The position numbers were made by a program, and so were the translations under genes. The notes under the pieces were generated by a model. It worked only from the letters and a program-made list of their open reading frames with translations, ran no database searches and was not told the DNA's origin. A stretch of 64,000 nt of DNA from Pseudomonas sp. P8_229. GTDB lineage: Bacteria; Pseudomonadota; Gammaproteobacteria; Pseudomonadales; Pseudomonadaceae. The stretch lies in assembly GCF_034008635.1 (NCBI RefSeq), contig NZ_CP125378.1, forward strand, positions 3,531,501 to 3,595,500. Reading direction: 5' to 3'. Positions within the stretch are counted from its first letter, which is position 1, and each line of letters begins with the position of its first letter. Shown one piece after another: positions 1 through 10,026 of the stretch.

Positions 1-13
1 TCAAGCTGAAAAG

Positions 14-79
14 ATCGCAGCCTGCGGCAGCGCCTACAGGGAAATGTATTCCACTGCAGGCGCTGCCGCAGGCTGCGAT
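14..79. repeat. Long intergenic palindrome, probable bidirectional terminator
   Basis: Two 26-base arms (14-39 and 54-79) are reverse complements except for one position and are separated by 14 bases. The right arm runs into six T residues on the plus strand, and the left arm is preceded by AAAA, which gives U residues on the minus strand. It lies just past the stop of the minus-strand gene at 90-1058, so it can end that transcript. It is one of several unrelated palindrome families in this window. Confidence 0.7.
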
Positions 80-89
80 TTTTTGCGTT

Positions 90-1058
90 TCAGGAACTGA
101 CTTTCTTGCGCGGTACGATCTTCTTCAGCAGTTGCTTGGCCTTGCCACGCAACCGCGCCAGTCCAGTGGGTTTCTCCGGTGGCGTCAGGCCTTGTTGGCG
201 CAACCAGTCCTTCCAGCGAATCCGCTCCTCGCGCACCAGCCAGCCATCCTGTTTGGCAAAGCTTTCAGCCAGATACAGACCGCGCGTGCCTGCCGGAGAC
301 AGCTGGCCTTTTTTCAAGGTGTAGAGTTCGGCCAGCGGCTCGCCGTCCTGCAACGGCATCAGGTACAGGTCCGGGCGTTTGCGGTCCAGACGTGCGACCA
401 GTTGATCACCTTCCAGCCGCTCATCGACATGAAACAGGCTCAGGGATTTGGCTTCCTTGGGCACGTCCAGGCGCAGGTCATAGATCAGTTGCAGCGACGC
501 GGTGGGCAAATGCACATAGGCCCTTGGACGCTCCAATAATTGCAGATTGGCACAGCGCACCGGCCGCGCCGAGCCGGACAGCGGCGTCAGGCGAAACGGC
601 AGGGCCTCGCGATAATGCAGCGCGGACGAGTAGGGCGCCGGTAGCCAGGTGTCGTTGAAGCGTCCGCCGAGCCAGCCTTCCGGGGTTTCCAGCAGGCACT
701 CTTCGGCAATCTCCTGAATCGCGGTGTGCAGCGGGATATTCAGCTCATGGGCCGGCACGTAACCGGAAATCAGCTTGAGCACCACGTCACCGCGATCCTG
801 GCGGCGTTGGCGTACCAACACCCAGTAGTCGCGATTCTGCCAATGCAGGGTCAGGCGCACCGAGACTCCGAGGTTGGCCAGCTCCAGCGCGAAACGCTCG
901 GCATCCGCCACGCTCACTGGTTTGCGCCGCTGCAAGGTCTGGGCGAAGTTCAGCGGCATGCCGACGCTCTGATAGGTCAGGCCTTCGGGCGTGGCTTCGA
1001 CGAACAGCGGCAGGGTCTTGAAGTTGCTCGGGTTCTTTCTGATGAGCGTGCGCGGCAT
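90..1058 (-). CDS. Conserved hypothetical protein (322 aa), PA4993-type
   Basis: I cannot assign a function. The protein has no signal peptide and no membrane segment, and ends in a strongly basic tail (about residues 295-322, KAKQLLKKIVPRKK), which could contact nucleic acid or membrane phosphates. Homologues are sometimes labelled metal ABC transporter ATPase, but there is no Walker A, no ABC signature and no metal-binding cluster here, so that name is not supported. It sits 31 bp downstream of the aldo/keto reductase on the same strand and may be the last gene of that operon. The ATG at 1058 is the natural start. The same neighbour order (this gene, reductase, FAD enzyme, SMR pump, LysR, waaA) is the PAO1 order as I recall it. 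Confidence 0.75.
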   Translation of the reverse strand: MPRTLIRKNPSNFKTLPLFVEATPEGLTYQSVGMPLNFAQTLQRRKPVSVADAERFALELANLGVSVRLTLHWQNRDYWVLVRQRRQDRGDVVLKLISGYVPAHELNIPLHTAIQEIAEECLLETPEGWLGGRFNDTWLPAPYSSALHYREALPFRLTPLSGSARPVRCANLQLLERPRAYVHLPTASLQLIYDLRLDVPKEAKSLSLFHVDERLEGDQLVARLDRKRPDLYLMPLQDGEPLAELYTLKKGQLSPAGTRGLYLAESFAKQDGWLVREERIRWKDWLRQQGLTPPEKPTGLARLRGKAKQLLKKIVPRKKVSS

Positions 1059-1089
1059 GTCGGCTCCTGCTTAAGGCCGCGGGGCGGCG

Positions 1090-1902
1090 TCAGTGACCAC
1101 GAAGGACCTGGGCAACGGTCGCAACGTTATGGGCGAGGTGCAGCGGATTGATCGTCCCGACAATAGCACTGGCAACGCCGGGTTGTTGGAACAACAACTC
1201 GAAGCTGGCGCGCACCGGGTCCACGCCGGGACTCAGGCACACATGGCCGCTGGCCAGGGCCTTTTTCACCAGGATGGCTTTGCCGTGGGCAGCAGCATAG
1301 TCAATGACTGCCTTCTCGTTCTGTTCGTTCAGATTGTAGGTGACCATCGCGCAGTCACCTTGCTTCAGCGCCTTGAGCCCGCCTTCGACGGTTTTGCCGG
1401 AGAAGCCGAAGCCACGAATCTTGCCCTCGGCCTTGAGCGTGGCGAGGGTGGCGTAGACCTCCTCCTGCTCAAGGATCACCAGGTCGTTGCCGTCGGAGTG
1501 CACCAGCACCAGGTCAATAAAGTCGGTTTCAAGACGTTGCAGGCTGCGCTCGACCGACATCCGCGTATGCGCGGCGCTGAAGTCATGGTGCGACAGGCCG
1601 TCGGCAAACTCTTCGCCGACCTTGCTGACGATCACCCAGTCCTGACGCTGGCCGCGCAGCAGCGGGCCGAGGCGTTCTTCGCTGCGGCCATAGGCCGGGG
1701 CGGTGTCGATCAGGTTGATGCCCAGTTGTTGCGCCTGTTTGAGCAGCATGCGTGCTGCGTCATCGTCAGGGATCTGAAACCCGTTGGGGTATTTCACACC
1801 CTGGTCGCGGCCGAGCTTGACCGTGCCCAGGCCCAGCGGAGAAACCAGCAGGCCAGTGCTGCCCAGCGGGCGATGCAGTTCGTGCAGGGTCGCTACGCTC
1901 AT
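1090..1902 (-). CDS. Aldo/keto reductase family oxidoreductase
   Basis: A 270-residue NAD(P)H-dependent carbonyl reductase of the aldo/keto reductase superfamily, presumably cytoplasmic. The TIM-barrel landmarks are visible: GLGTVKLG on an early strand, the catalytic Asp and Tyr in LIDTAPAYGRSEERLG, Lys in VSKVGEE, and the catalytic His in LVLVHSDG. The end of the barrel is more divergent than in sugar-reducing members. The ATG at 1902 was chosen because it overlaps the stop of the upstream FAD enzyme (ATGA), a typical coupled junction. The reductase and the FAD enzyme therefore probably act on a shared, unidentified substrate. Substrate not predictable. Confidence 0.88.
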   Translation of the reverse strand: MSVATLHELHRPLGSTGLLVSPLGLGTVKLGRDQGVKYPNGFQIPDDDAARMLLKQAQQLGINLIDTAPAYGRSEERLGPLLRGQRQDWVIVSKVGEEFADGLSHHDFSAAHTRMSVERSLQRLETDFIDLVLVHSDGNDLVILEQEEVYATLATLKAEGKIRGFGFSGKTVEGGLKALKQGDCAMVTYNLNEQNEKAVIDYAAAHGKAILVKKALASGHVCLSPGVDPVRASFELLFQQPGVASAIVGTINPLHLAHNVATVAQVLRGH

Positions 1903-3074
1903 GGCAACAGTTGCTCCCAGGCCGGTACGCCCATCGGTGGTTTCGGCAGCGCCGGCAATGGCTCGGCAGCTTGCGGCTGGATGCCGTCGCGTTCCAGCGA
2001 GGCGATGACCCGGTCGGCGAAGTCTGGCGCCAGTGCGAGTTTGGTTGGCCAGCCGACCAGCAGGCGTCCCTGTTCGGCGAGGAAAGCGTTGTCCGGGCGA
2101 GTCAGCCCGGTTTGCAGCGGTTCGGCGCGATCGACACGCAAGGTCGCCCACTGCGTAGTGCTGAGGTCGATCCACGGCAACAACTGCGCGATTTCTTTTT
2201 GCGCCGTGGCAATCTGCTCGGCCGGCTCGCGGTGCACACCTTCGCTTTCGGCGATGTCGCCGCCCATGTACCAGACCCAGTTGCCATCAGCGGCCGGGTG
2301 AGTGGTCACGGTGATGCGCGGTTTGGTGCCGCCGCCCAGGCAGTGAGCATACAGCGGCTTCAGGCCCGGGCCTTTGGCGATGATCATGTGCAGCGGGCGA
2401 CGTTGCATGGCGGGTTGGGTCAGGCCCAGGTCCTCCAGCAATTGGGCGGTACCGGCCCCGGCACTGAGGACGATGCGCTGAGCACGAATTTCGCGGCCGT
2501 CGACTTTCAGGCCGACCAGCACGCCCGCTTCCAGCAGTGGCTCGATGGTTTGTCCGGCGAGCAAACCGTCACCGGCCAGATCGGCCAGGCGCTGGATCAG
2601 ACTCGGCACATCGACCACCAGTTCGGCGAGGCGATAGACCTTGCCCTTGAAGCGCTTGTCTTGCAGCGCTGGCGGCAGTTGATCGCCCGTGACCTGATCG
2701 ACGCGGCCGCGCACGGCTTTGCTGGCGAAGAAACTGGTGAGGTTGCCGGCCAGAGTGCCTGGCGACCACAGGTAATGCGCTTCGGACAACAGGCGCACGC
2801 CGGACAGGTCCAGTTCGCCGTTGCCGGCCAGCGCCTCACGCCAGCGGCGCGGCATGTCGGCGATCGCTTCCGAAGCGCCGGTCAGCGCGCCGTGCAAGGC
2901 GTATTTGGCGCCACCGTGAATGATGCCCTGGGACTTCACACTTTGCCCACCGCCGAGGCTGGCGCTTTCCACCAGCACGGTCGAAAAACCCTGACCGCGC
3001 AGGCGCGCGTTCAGCCAGAGGCCGGCGACACCAGCGCCGACAATCAGAACGTCGGTGGAAATAACGGATGGCAT
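1899..3074 (-). CDS. FAD-dependent oxidoreductase, DAO family
   Basis: A 391-residue flavoenzyme of the D-amino-acid oxidase/glycerol-3-phosphate dehydrogenase fold. The N-terminal dinucleotide-binding motif VGAGVAGLWLNARL (about residues 12-25) is followed by an acidic residue after the second strand (LVESAS), as expected for FAD binding. A late GXG-type segment, LSAGAGTAQLLEDLGL, is also typical. No signal peptide or membrane segment. It is the first gene of a coupled pair: its TGA overlaps the ATG of the aldo/keto reductase. The substrate is unknown; an amine, amino acid or hydroxy acid is usual for the family. A REP pair separates it from the SMR gene upstream. Confidence 0.88.
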   Translation of the reverse strand: MPSVISTDVLIVGAGVAGLWLNARLRGQGFSTVLVESASLGGGQSVKSQGIIHGGAKYALHGALTGASEAIADMPRRWREALAGNGELDLSGVRLLSEAHYLWSPGTLAGNLTSFFASKAVRGRVDQVTGDQLPPALQDKRFKGKVYRLAELVVDVPSLIQRLADLAGDGLLAGQTIEPLLEAGVLVGLKVDGREIRAQRIVLSAGAGTAQLLEDLGLTQPAMQRRPLHMIIAKGPGLKPLYAHCLGGGTKPRITVTTHPAADGNWVWYMGGDIAESEGVHREPAEQIATAQKEIAQLLPWIDLSTTQWATLRVDRAEPLQTGLTRPDNAFLAEQGRLLVGWPTKLALAPDFADRVIASLERDGIQPQAAEPLPALPKPPMGVPAWEQLLP

Positions 3075-3164
3075 GCAACGACCTCAGTGTTCAAGACGAG
3101 GGCGCAGTATACAGACTCGGGAAAAGAGGGGATTTGTCGATGATCAACAGGGACGCCGCGAACC

Positions 3165-3253
3165 TGTAGGAGTGAGCCTGCTCGCGATAGCGGTGTATCA
3201 GCCGACATCAATGTTGATGACAGACAGTTATCGCGAGCAGGCTCACTCCTACA
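3165..3253. repeat. REP inverted pair
   Basis: Arms at 3165-3189 and 3229-3253 are perfect 25-base reverse complements carrying the core GAGTGAGCCTGCTCGCGA. The pair lies in the gap between two genes of the same strand. REPs of this type recur at about 14.25, 23.0-23.2, 24.4, 27.48, 39.77 and 57.92 kb in this window. Confidence 0.9.
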
Positions 3254-3272
3254 AGGGGAATGTGCTTTGCCG

Positions 3273-3605
3273 TTAGTGCCCGGCGGTCTTGGAGAACAGC
3301 TGAATCACCACCACACCCAGCACGATCAGCGCCATGCCGAGCATCGCCGGCAGATCCAGCTTCTGCCCATAAATGAACAGCGCCGCGACGCTGACCATCA
3401 CGATGCCCATGCCTGCCCACACGGCGTAGGCGACGCCCACCGGAACGGTGCGCACCACCAGCGTCAGCATCCAGAAAGCGATCCCGTAACCGACGATGAC
3501 CAGGATCAGCGGCAGCGGGGTGCTCAAGCCTTTGACCGCTTTCATCGAAACGGTGGCAATCACTTCGGCGCAGATGGCGATAGCCAGGTAGGCGTAAGCG
3601 TTCAT
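3273..3605 (-). CDS. Small multidrug resistance (SMR) family transporter
   Basis: A 110-residue inner-membrane protein with four hydrophobic helices, the usual SMR length, acting as a proton-coupled drug or guanidinium-type exporter dimer. The essential membrane glutamate is present at position 14 (AICAEVIATV), as in EmrE. The second helix region has the family segment AYAVWAGMG. The ATG at 3605 gives the canonical N-terminus; an upstream in-frame extension to 3647 lacks family similarity. It is divergent from a LysR regulator with 103 bp between them, which suggests control by that regulator. No guanidine riboswitch was recognised in its leader. Confidence 0.92.
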   Translation of the reverse strand: MNAYAYLAIAICAEVIATVSMKAVKGLSTPLPLILVIVGYGIAFWMLTLVVRTVPVGVAYAVWAGMGIVMVSVAALFIYGQKLDLPAMLGMALIVLGVVVIQLFSKTAGH

Positions 3606-3662
3606 GTGTAAATCCTCATGTAAAACGTTGCATTGCTGAGGCGGCATTCTAGTGATTCGCCA

Positions 3663-3686
3663 GATGGGGTAAAGTCATTACCTATC
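3663..3686. promoter_or_regulatory. Candidate LysR operator between the SMR gene and its divergent regulator
   Basis: The divergent intergenic region contains an interrupted palindrome with GGTAA (3668-3672), five bases, then TTACC (3678-3682). Symmetry continues outward as GAT and ATC at the ends. A dyad of about 15 bp with an AT-rich spacer is typical of LysR-type binding sites. It lies 22 bp before the regulator's start and 57 bp before the SMR start. The assignment to this regulator is inferred from position only. Confidence 0.45.
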
Positions 3687-3708
3687 TGATTTTAAGATGG
3701 GTCAAGCC

Positions 3709-4611
3709 ATGAATACCCAGTGGAATCTGGAACAACTGCGCGCCTTCGTCAGCGTCGCCGAGCAACGCTCGTTTTCCGCCGTGGCCCGCCAGCAGCGCAA
3801 GGCGCAGTCGGCGATCAGCAGTGCAATTGCCATGCTGGAAGATGATCTGGGCGTCAGCCTGTTCGAGCGTAGCAGTGGACGGCAACCCAGGCTCACCGAA
3901 GCCGGGGAAGCGCTGCTCGAAGAAGCCCGGGAAGTGTTACGTCAATGCGAGCGCCTGAACGGCCGGGCGATGGCGATGATGCGCGGCCAGGAAGCGCAGT
4001 TGCGCGTGGCTCAGGACGAAGCGATGCCATATCAGGCATTGGTGGAAAGCTTCGACGCTCTGGCCGAGCAATTTCCCAGCCTCGAAGTGCAACTGACCAG
4101 CGCCGCTCAGGGCGAAGTCGCGCGCAAACTGGTCGAGCGCCGCGCCGATCTGGGCCTGCTGTTCTATCACGATGAAATCCCTGAAGCGTTGGAACGCCGG
4201 GTATTGGGCCGGGTGGAAATGGTCACCGTCTGCGGGATCAATCATCCGCTGGCGACCCAGTCTTACGTCACCTGCCAGCAGATGGCGCAACACCGGCAGC
4301 TGTTGATGTCGACGCAAACCAGCGTCTATCCCGGCAACGAGCCAGCCAGCCCGCAGGTGTGGCGTGCCGACAGTTTCTACGTGATGGCCGAATGGCTGGT
4401 GCGTGATCTTGGTTGGGCGTGGCTGCCCCGGCACGTGGTGCAGTACTCGGCTTACCAGGGCCTGATGGTTGAGCTGGAGAGCGAATGGACACCGCCAGCG
4501 CTGGTGGTGGAACTGGTCTGGCGCCGGGATGAGCCATTAGGGCCTGCCGCGCGCTGGCTGGCTGAACGTTTTGCCGTGCACTTGCGGGCGATTGGCGACA
4601 AAAGTCGATAA
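3709..4611 (+). CDS. LysR-type transcriptional regulator
   Basis: A 300-residue DNA-binding regulator. The N-terminal winged helix-turn-helix spans about residues 4-62 (LEQLRAFVSVAEQRSFSAVA, then AISSAIAMLEDDLGVSLFER), joined to a periplasmic-binding-protein-like effector domain (about 90-295). The effector is unknown. It is divergent from the SMR pump and ends 11 bp before waaA. The ATG at 3709 gives the common MNTQW start; an ATG four codons upstream at 3697 is also possible. The likely target is the SMR gene together with itself, through the palindrome at 3663-3686. Confidence 0.92.
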   Translation: MNTQWNLEQLRAFVSVAEQRSFSAVARQQRKAQSAISSAIAMLEDDLGVSLFERSSGRQPRLTEAGEALLEEAREVLRQCERLNGRAMAMMRGQEAQLRVAQDEAMPYQALVESFDALAEQFPSLEVQLTSAAQGEVARKLVERRADLGLLFYHDEIPEALERRVLGRVEMVTVCGINHPLATQSYVTCQQMAQHRQLLMSTQTSVYPGNEPASPQVWRADSFYVMAEWLVRDLGWAWLPRHVVQYSAYQGLMVELESEWTPPALVVELVWRRDEPLGPAARWLAERFAVHLRAIGDKSR

Positions 4612-4622
4612 ACTCCGCCGCC

Positions 4623-5897
4623 ATGAATAGAACTCTCTACACCGTGCTGTTTTACCTGGGGCTGCCATTGGTGGCGATTCGGCTGTGGCTGCGCTCGCGC
4701 AAGGCCCCGGCGTATGCCAAGCGGATTGGAGAGCGCTTCTCCTACGGCATGCCGTCACTGCAACCCGGTGGGATCTGGGTGCACGCGGTGTCAGTGGGCG
4801 AAAGCATCGCCGCCGCGCCGATGATCCGTGCCTTGCTGCAACGTTATCCACAGCTGCCGATCACCGTGACCTGCATGACCCCGACCGGTTCGGAGCGGAT
4901 TCAGGCGCTGTTCGCCCACGAGCCGCGCATCCAGCATTGCTATCTGCCGTACGACTTGCCGTGTGCTGCGGCGCGCTTCCTTGATCGGGCACGGCCGAAA
5001 CTGGCAGTGATCATGGAAACCGAGCTGTGGCCCAACCACATTCATCAGTGCGCCAGACGCGGGATCCCGGTGGCGCTGGCCAACGGCCGATTGTCCGAAC
5101 GTTCGGCTCGGGGTTATGGCCGCTTCAGCAAGCTGACCGCGCCGATGCTCGCCGAAATGAGTTTGTTCGCGGTGCAGACCGAAGCCGAAGCCCAGCGCTT
5201 CCGCGATCTGGGCGCACGCCCGGAGACGGTCGAGGTCACCGGTTCGATCAAGTTCGACCTGACCATCGACCCGCAACTGCTGCAGCGCGCCAGTGAGTTG
5301 CGCGGCCAATGGCAGGCGCTGGAACGACCGGTGTGGATCGCCGCCAGCACCCACGAGGGTGAGGACGAAGTGGTGCTCAACGCCCATCGTCGGCTGCTGG
5401 CGAACTACCCGAACGCGCTACTGATTCTGGTCCCGCGGCATCCTGAGCGTTTCAACTCGGTGTTTGAACTGTGCCAGCGCGAAGGCTTTGCCATGGTGCG
5501 CCGTTCGACCGGCGCCAGCGTCGAGACGGATACCTCGGTGTTGCTCGGCGACACCATGGGTGAGTTGCTGTTTCTCTATGCCCTGGCCGACAGTGCTTTC
5601 GTTGGCGGTAGCCTGGTGCCGAATGGCGGACATAACCTGCTGGAACCTGCGGCACTGGCAAAACCGGTGATCTGTGGCCCGCACCTGTTCAACTTCCTCG
5701 ACATCGCCGCGCAGTTGCGCGAAGCCGGTGCGTTGGCGCAAGTGGATGATGCCGAAGGGCTGGCGGTGGAAGTGCAGCGACTGTTCGAATTGCCGCGTGA
5801 TGCGCAGCGCATGGCCGAGGCCGGGCTGGCGGTGATGCGCCGCAATCAGGGCGCGTTGCAGCGTTTGCTGGATGGACTGGGCCGGCTGGTTCGCTAA
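4623..5897 (+). CDS. waaA: Kdo transferase (lipid IV-A 3-deoxy-D-manno-octulosonic acid transferase)
   Basis: Transfers Kdo from CMP-Kdo to lipid IV-A at the inner face of the cytoplasmic membrane, the first step of LPS core assembly. The 424-residue length fits the GT30 family. An N-terminal anchor (about residues 5-24) is followed by the acceptor-binding domain with the catalytic-base glutamate in AVSVGESIAAAP (Glu60). The C-terminal donor domain contains GGSLVPNGGHNLLEP, the nucleotide-sugar site. The start lies 11 bp after the LysR gene. In PAO1 the next genes differ from those here, so the stretch downstream of waaA has been rearranged relative to that strain (from memory). Confidence 0.97.
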   Translation: MNRTLYTVLFYLGLPLVAIRLWLRSRKAPAYAKRIGERFSYGMPSLQPGGIWVHAVSVGESIAAAPMIRALLQRYPQLPITVTCMTPTGSERIQALFAHEPRIQHCYLPYDLPCAAARFLDRARPKLAVIMETELWPNHIHQCARRGIPVALANGRLSERSARGYGRFSKLTAPMLAEMSLFAVQTEAEAQRFRDLGARPETVEVTGSIKFDLTIDPQLLQRASELRGQWQALERPVWIAASTHEGEDEVVLNAHRRLLANYPNALLILVPRHPERFNSVFELCQREGFAMVRRSTGASVETDTSVLLGDTMGELLFLYALADSAFVGGSLVPNGGHNLLEPAALAKPVICGPHLFNFLDIAAQLREAGALAQVDDAEGLAVEVQRLFELPRDAQRMAEAGLAVMRRNQGALQRLLDGLGRLVR

Positions 5898-5929
5898 GGC
5901 ATACGGAACTGTCTGAACAGAGGAGATCT

Positions 5930-6064
5930 CTGTGGCGAGGGGATTTATCCCCGATCGGCTGCGCAGCAGTCGTAAGCCCTGCTTGCCCTATCTGACTGAA
6001 TCAACCCGGTGAATGGTTTTGGGGCTGCTACGCAACCCGTCGTGGATAAATCCCCTCGCCACAG
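5930..6064. repeat. Inverted repeat of a non-REP family
   Basis: Arms of 21 bases at 5930-5950 and 6044-6064 are perfect reverse complements (one reads CTGTGGCGAGGGGATTTATCC) and are separated by 93 bases. The repeat fills the gap between the convergent genes waaA and the TolC-type channel. The arm sequence differs from the GCGAGCAGGCTC REP core. I see no gene in the 185 bp here. Confidence 0.85.
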
Positions 6065-6082
6065 GGGATTTATCCAGAGTGT

Positions 6083-7516
6083 TTACGGTCGCGCCTTGAG
6101 CTGCGCTTCCGCTGCCTGGGCCAGATCCGGCGGCAGGAAATCCTTGTCCGGGTTGTAGTCGGCTTTCAGATAACGCCGCAGATCTTCCAGGTCCCCCGGA
6201 TTCAACGTCCCCGCTGCCTGCTTCAAACGCAGGTTGTCGAGAATGTAGTCATAGCGGGTGTTGTTGTAGTTGCGCACCGAGGTGTACAGCTGGCGCTGGG
6301 CGTCGAGCACGTCGACGATATTGCGCGTACCCACCTGGTAACCGATTTCTGTGGCTTCCACTGCGCTCTGGTTGGAGATGATTGACTGGCGGCGCGCCTG
6401 CACCTGCTCGACATCGGTGTTCACCGCGCGGTGCAGGTTGCGGGTGTTTTCCACGATCTGCCGGCGCAGCGATTCGCGCTGTTGCTCGCTCTGATCGAGT
6501 TGCGCGTAGGACTGGCGCACTTGCGAGCTGGTCAGTCCGCCGCTGTAGATCGGGATGCTCAGTTGCAGGCCCACCGTACTCTGCTCGACGTTGCCACTGT
6601 ACGGGGTACCGAACGCGTTCGGGTTGGCGAAACCGAGGGCGTCGTTGTCACCTTTTTCGTATTTGGCCACGGCGTCGAGGGTCGGCAAGTGGCCGGCCTT
6701 GCGCTGCTTCAGGGTCTGTTCGGCAGAGCTGACGGCAAAGTTGCTCGCCAGCAGATTGAGGTTCTGTCTGGCGGCGGTGTCGACCCAGGCCTTGGCGTCA
6801 TTCGGCGTTGGCGGCAGGATCGGCAGTGTGTGCACGATGCCCTGAATCGAGTTGTACTGACGGTTGGTCAGGGTGATCAGCGCTTCGAAGGCATCGTCGA
6901 CCTGACGCTGGGCAACGATCCGGTTGGCGCGCGCGGTGTCGTAACTGGCTTGCGATTGCAGCACGTCGGTCTTGTCCGACAGGCCCACGTCGAAGCGTTC
7001 GTTGGACTGGTCGAGCTGACGCTTGAACGCGGCCTCTTCGGCCTTGGTCGACGCGAGGTTGTCCTGGCTGCGCAGCACGTTGAAGTAGTCTTGCGCCGAT
7101 TGCAGGATCAGGTTCTGTTCGGTGGCCGAAAGTTGCAGCGCGGCTTGCTCGTTGACGTCCTTGGCGGCCTGGTACTGGAACCAGCGATCGGCGCGAAACA
7201 GCGGCTGGGCGAGGGTCGCCTGATAGGAATGCGCGCTGCGATTGGCGATGGCCGAAGGCTGGTCGATGGAGGTGCGCACGTTGGCTGTTTCGGCACCGCC
7301 GGACAGGTTCGGCAGCAGCCCGGCACGGGCCTGTGGCACGACCTCTTTCTGCGCACCGTACTGGGCGCGGGCGGCGGCCAGATCGGCGTTGTTGTCGACG
7401 GCTTCCTGATAGACGCTGACCAGATCGGTCTTGGTCGACAAGGGCGCTTCTGCTGCCCAGGCCATTGCGGTGGACGCACAAGACACGGCCACAGCCAGTG
7501 AAAGTTTGCGCAGCAT
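6083..7516 (-). CDS. TolC-family outer membrane efflux/secretion channel
   Basis: A 477-residue outer-membrane trimer subunit that forms the exit duct for tripartite efflux pumps or type I secretion. A signal peptide (about residues 1-21, ending AMAWAAEA) precedes two homologous OEP repeats of about 200 residues each. The repeats carry the long coiled-coil helices (such as SAQDYFNVLRSQDNLAS) and beta-strand pairs (SYQATLAQPLF and TVGLQLSIPIYSGG). No pump partner is adjacent, so the gene stands alone like E. coli tolC. The position next to waaA and thiC matches the PAO1 gene opmH as I recall, but I leave the symbol blank. Confidence 0.93.
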   Translation of the reverse strand: MLRKLSLAVAVSCASTAMAWAAEAPLSTKTDLVSVYQEAVDNNADLAAARAQYGAQKEVVPQARAGLLPNLSGGAETANVRTSIDQPSAIANRSAHSYQATLAQPLFRADRWFQYQAAKDVNEQAALQLSATEQNLILQSAQDYFNVLRSQDNLASTKAEEAAFKRQLDQSNERFDVGLSDKTDVLQSQASYDTARANRIVAQRQVDDAFEALITLTNRQYNSIQGIVHTLPILPPTPNDAKAWVDTAARQNLNLLASNFAVSSAEQTLKQRKAGHLPTLDAVAKYEKGDNDALGFANPNAFGTPYSGNVEQSTVGLQLSIPIYSGGLTSSQVRQSYAQLDQSEQQRESLRRQIVENTRNLHRAVNTDVEQVQARRQSIISNQSAVEATEIGYQVGTRNIVDVLDAQRQLYTSVRNYNNTRYDYILDNLRLKQAAGTLNPGDLEDLRRYLKADYNPDKDFLPPDLAQAAEAQLKARP

Positions 7517-7726
7517 GAGGCGATCCCTAGCATTAATATTATGGAAATAATCTTCGCGCCAAGGCTACGGCGCGTCCCGTTTAGCGTCAAGGCGTTACGG
7601 GGCAAAGCGAGTGTAGTTGCGCATTCGCATCGCAACAATCCGTCTCGCCTCTGTATTTGCGCCATTCATCATGGTGGCTGCTGCGGTGTTGGCGTTCTTT
7701 GCCGGTTGTGTCTAGACTGGCCGGGT
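7517..7726. other. Divergent intergenic region between the TolC-type gene and thiC
   Basis: Together with the riboswitch and leader this makes a 457-bp gap without a protein gene. The stretch next to the TolC gene is AT-rich (TTAATATTATGGAAATAATC, 7533-7552) and probably carries its promoter. A plausible thiC promoter is TTGGCG (7689-7694), 18 bases, then TAGACT (7713-7718), 9 bases before the riboswitch. Neither is a strong consensus match. Confidence 0.4.
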
Positions 7727-9866
<2,140 letters not shown>

Positions 9867-9879
9867 TCCGGTTCTCACT

Positions 9880-9981
9880 GATCGTTCCCACGCTCCGCGT
9901 GGGAATGCAGCCCGTGACGCTCCGCGTCACTAGACGCGGAGCGTCCCTAGAGGCATTCCCACGCAGAGCGTGGGAACGATC
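9880..9981. repeat. Composite 102-bp palindrome between thiC and cytX
   Basis: The outer arms begin GATCGTTCCCACGCT (9880) and end with the reverse complement AGCGTGGGAACGATC (9981). Inside are further small hairpins (CCCACGCTCCGCGTGGG and GTGACGCTCCGCGTCAC) and a third inverted segment (ACGCGGAGCGTCCC). It can fold as one long stem or as a row of short stem-loops. This family is unlike the REP core. It could trim or terminate the thiC message before cytX. Confidence 0.85.
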
Positions 9982-10026
9982 ACAACGATCACTACACAAC
10001 AAAAATGTCCCTCTGAGATAACACCC

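Noticed and set aside
90..1058. Metal ABC transporter ATPase
   Set aside because: No Walker A, Walker B or ABC signature motif is present in the protein.
1093..2301. 402-codon plus-strand frame opposite the reductase genes
   Set aside because: Shadow of two conserved minus-strand enzymes with intact motifs.
9970..10026. Earlier GTG start for cytX
   Set aside because: It sits inside the composite palindrome; the TTG at 10027 gives the family N-terminus.
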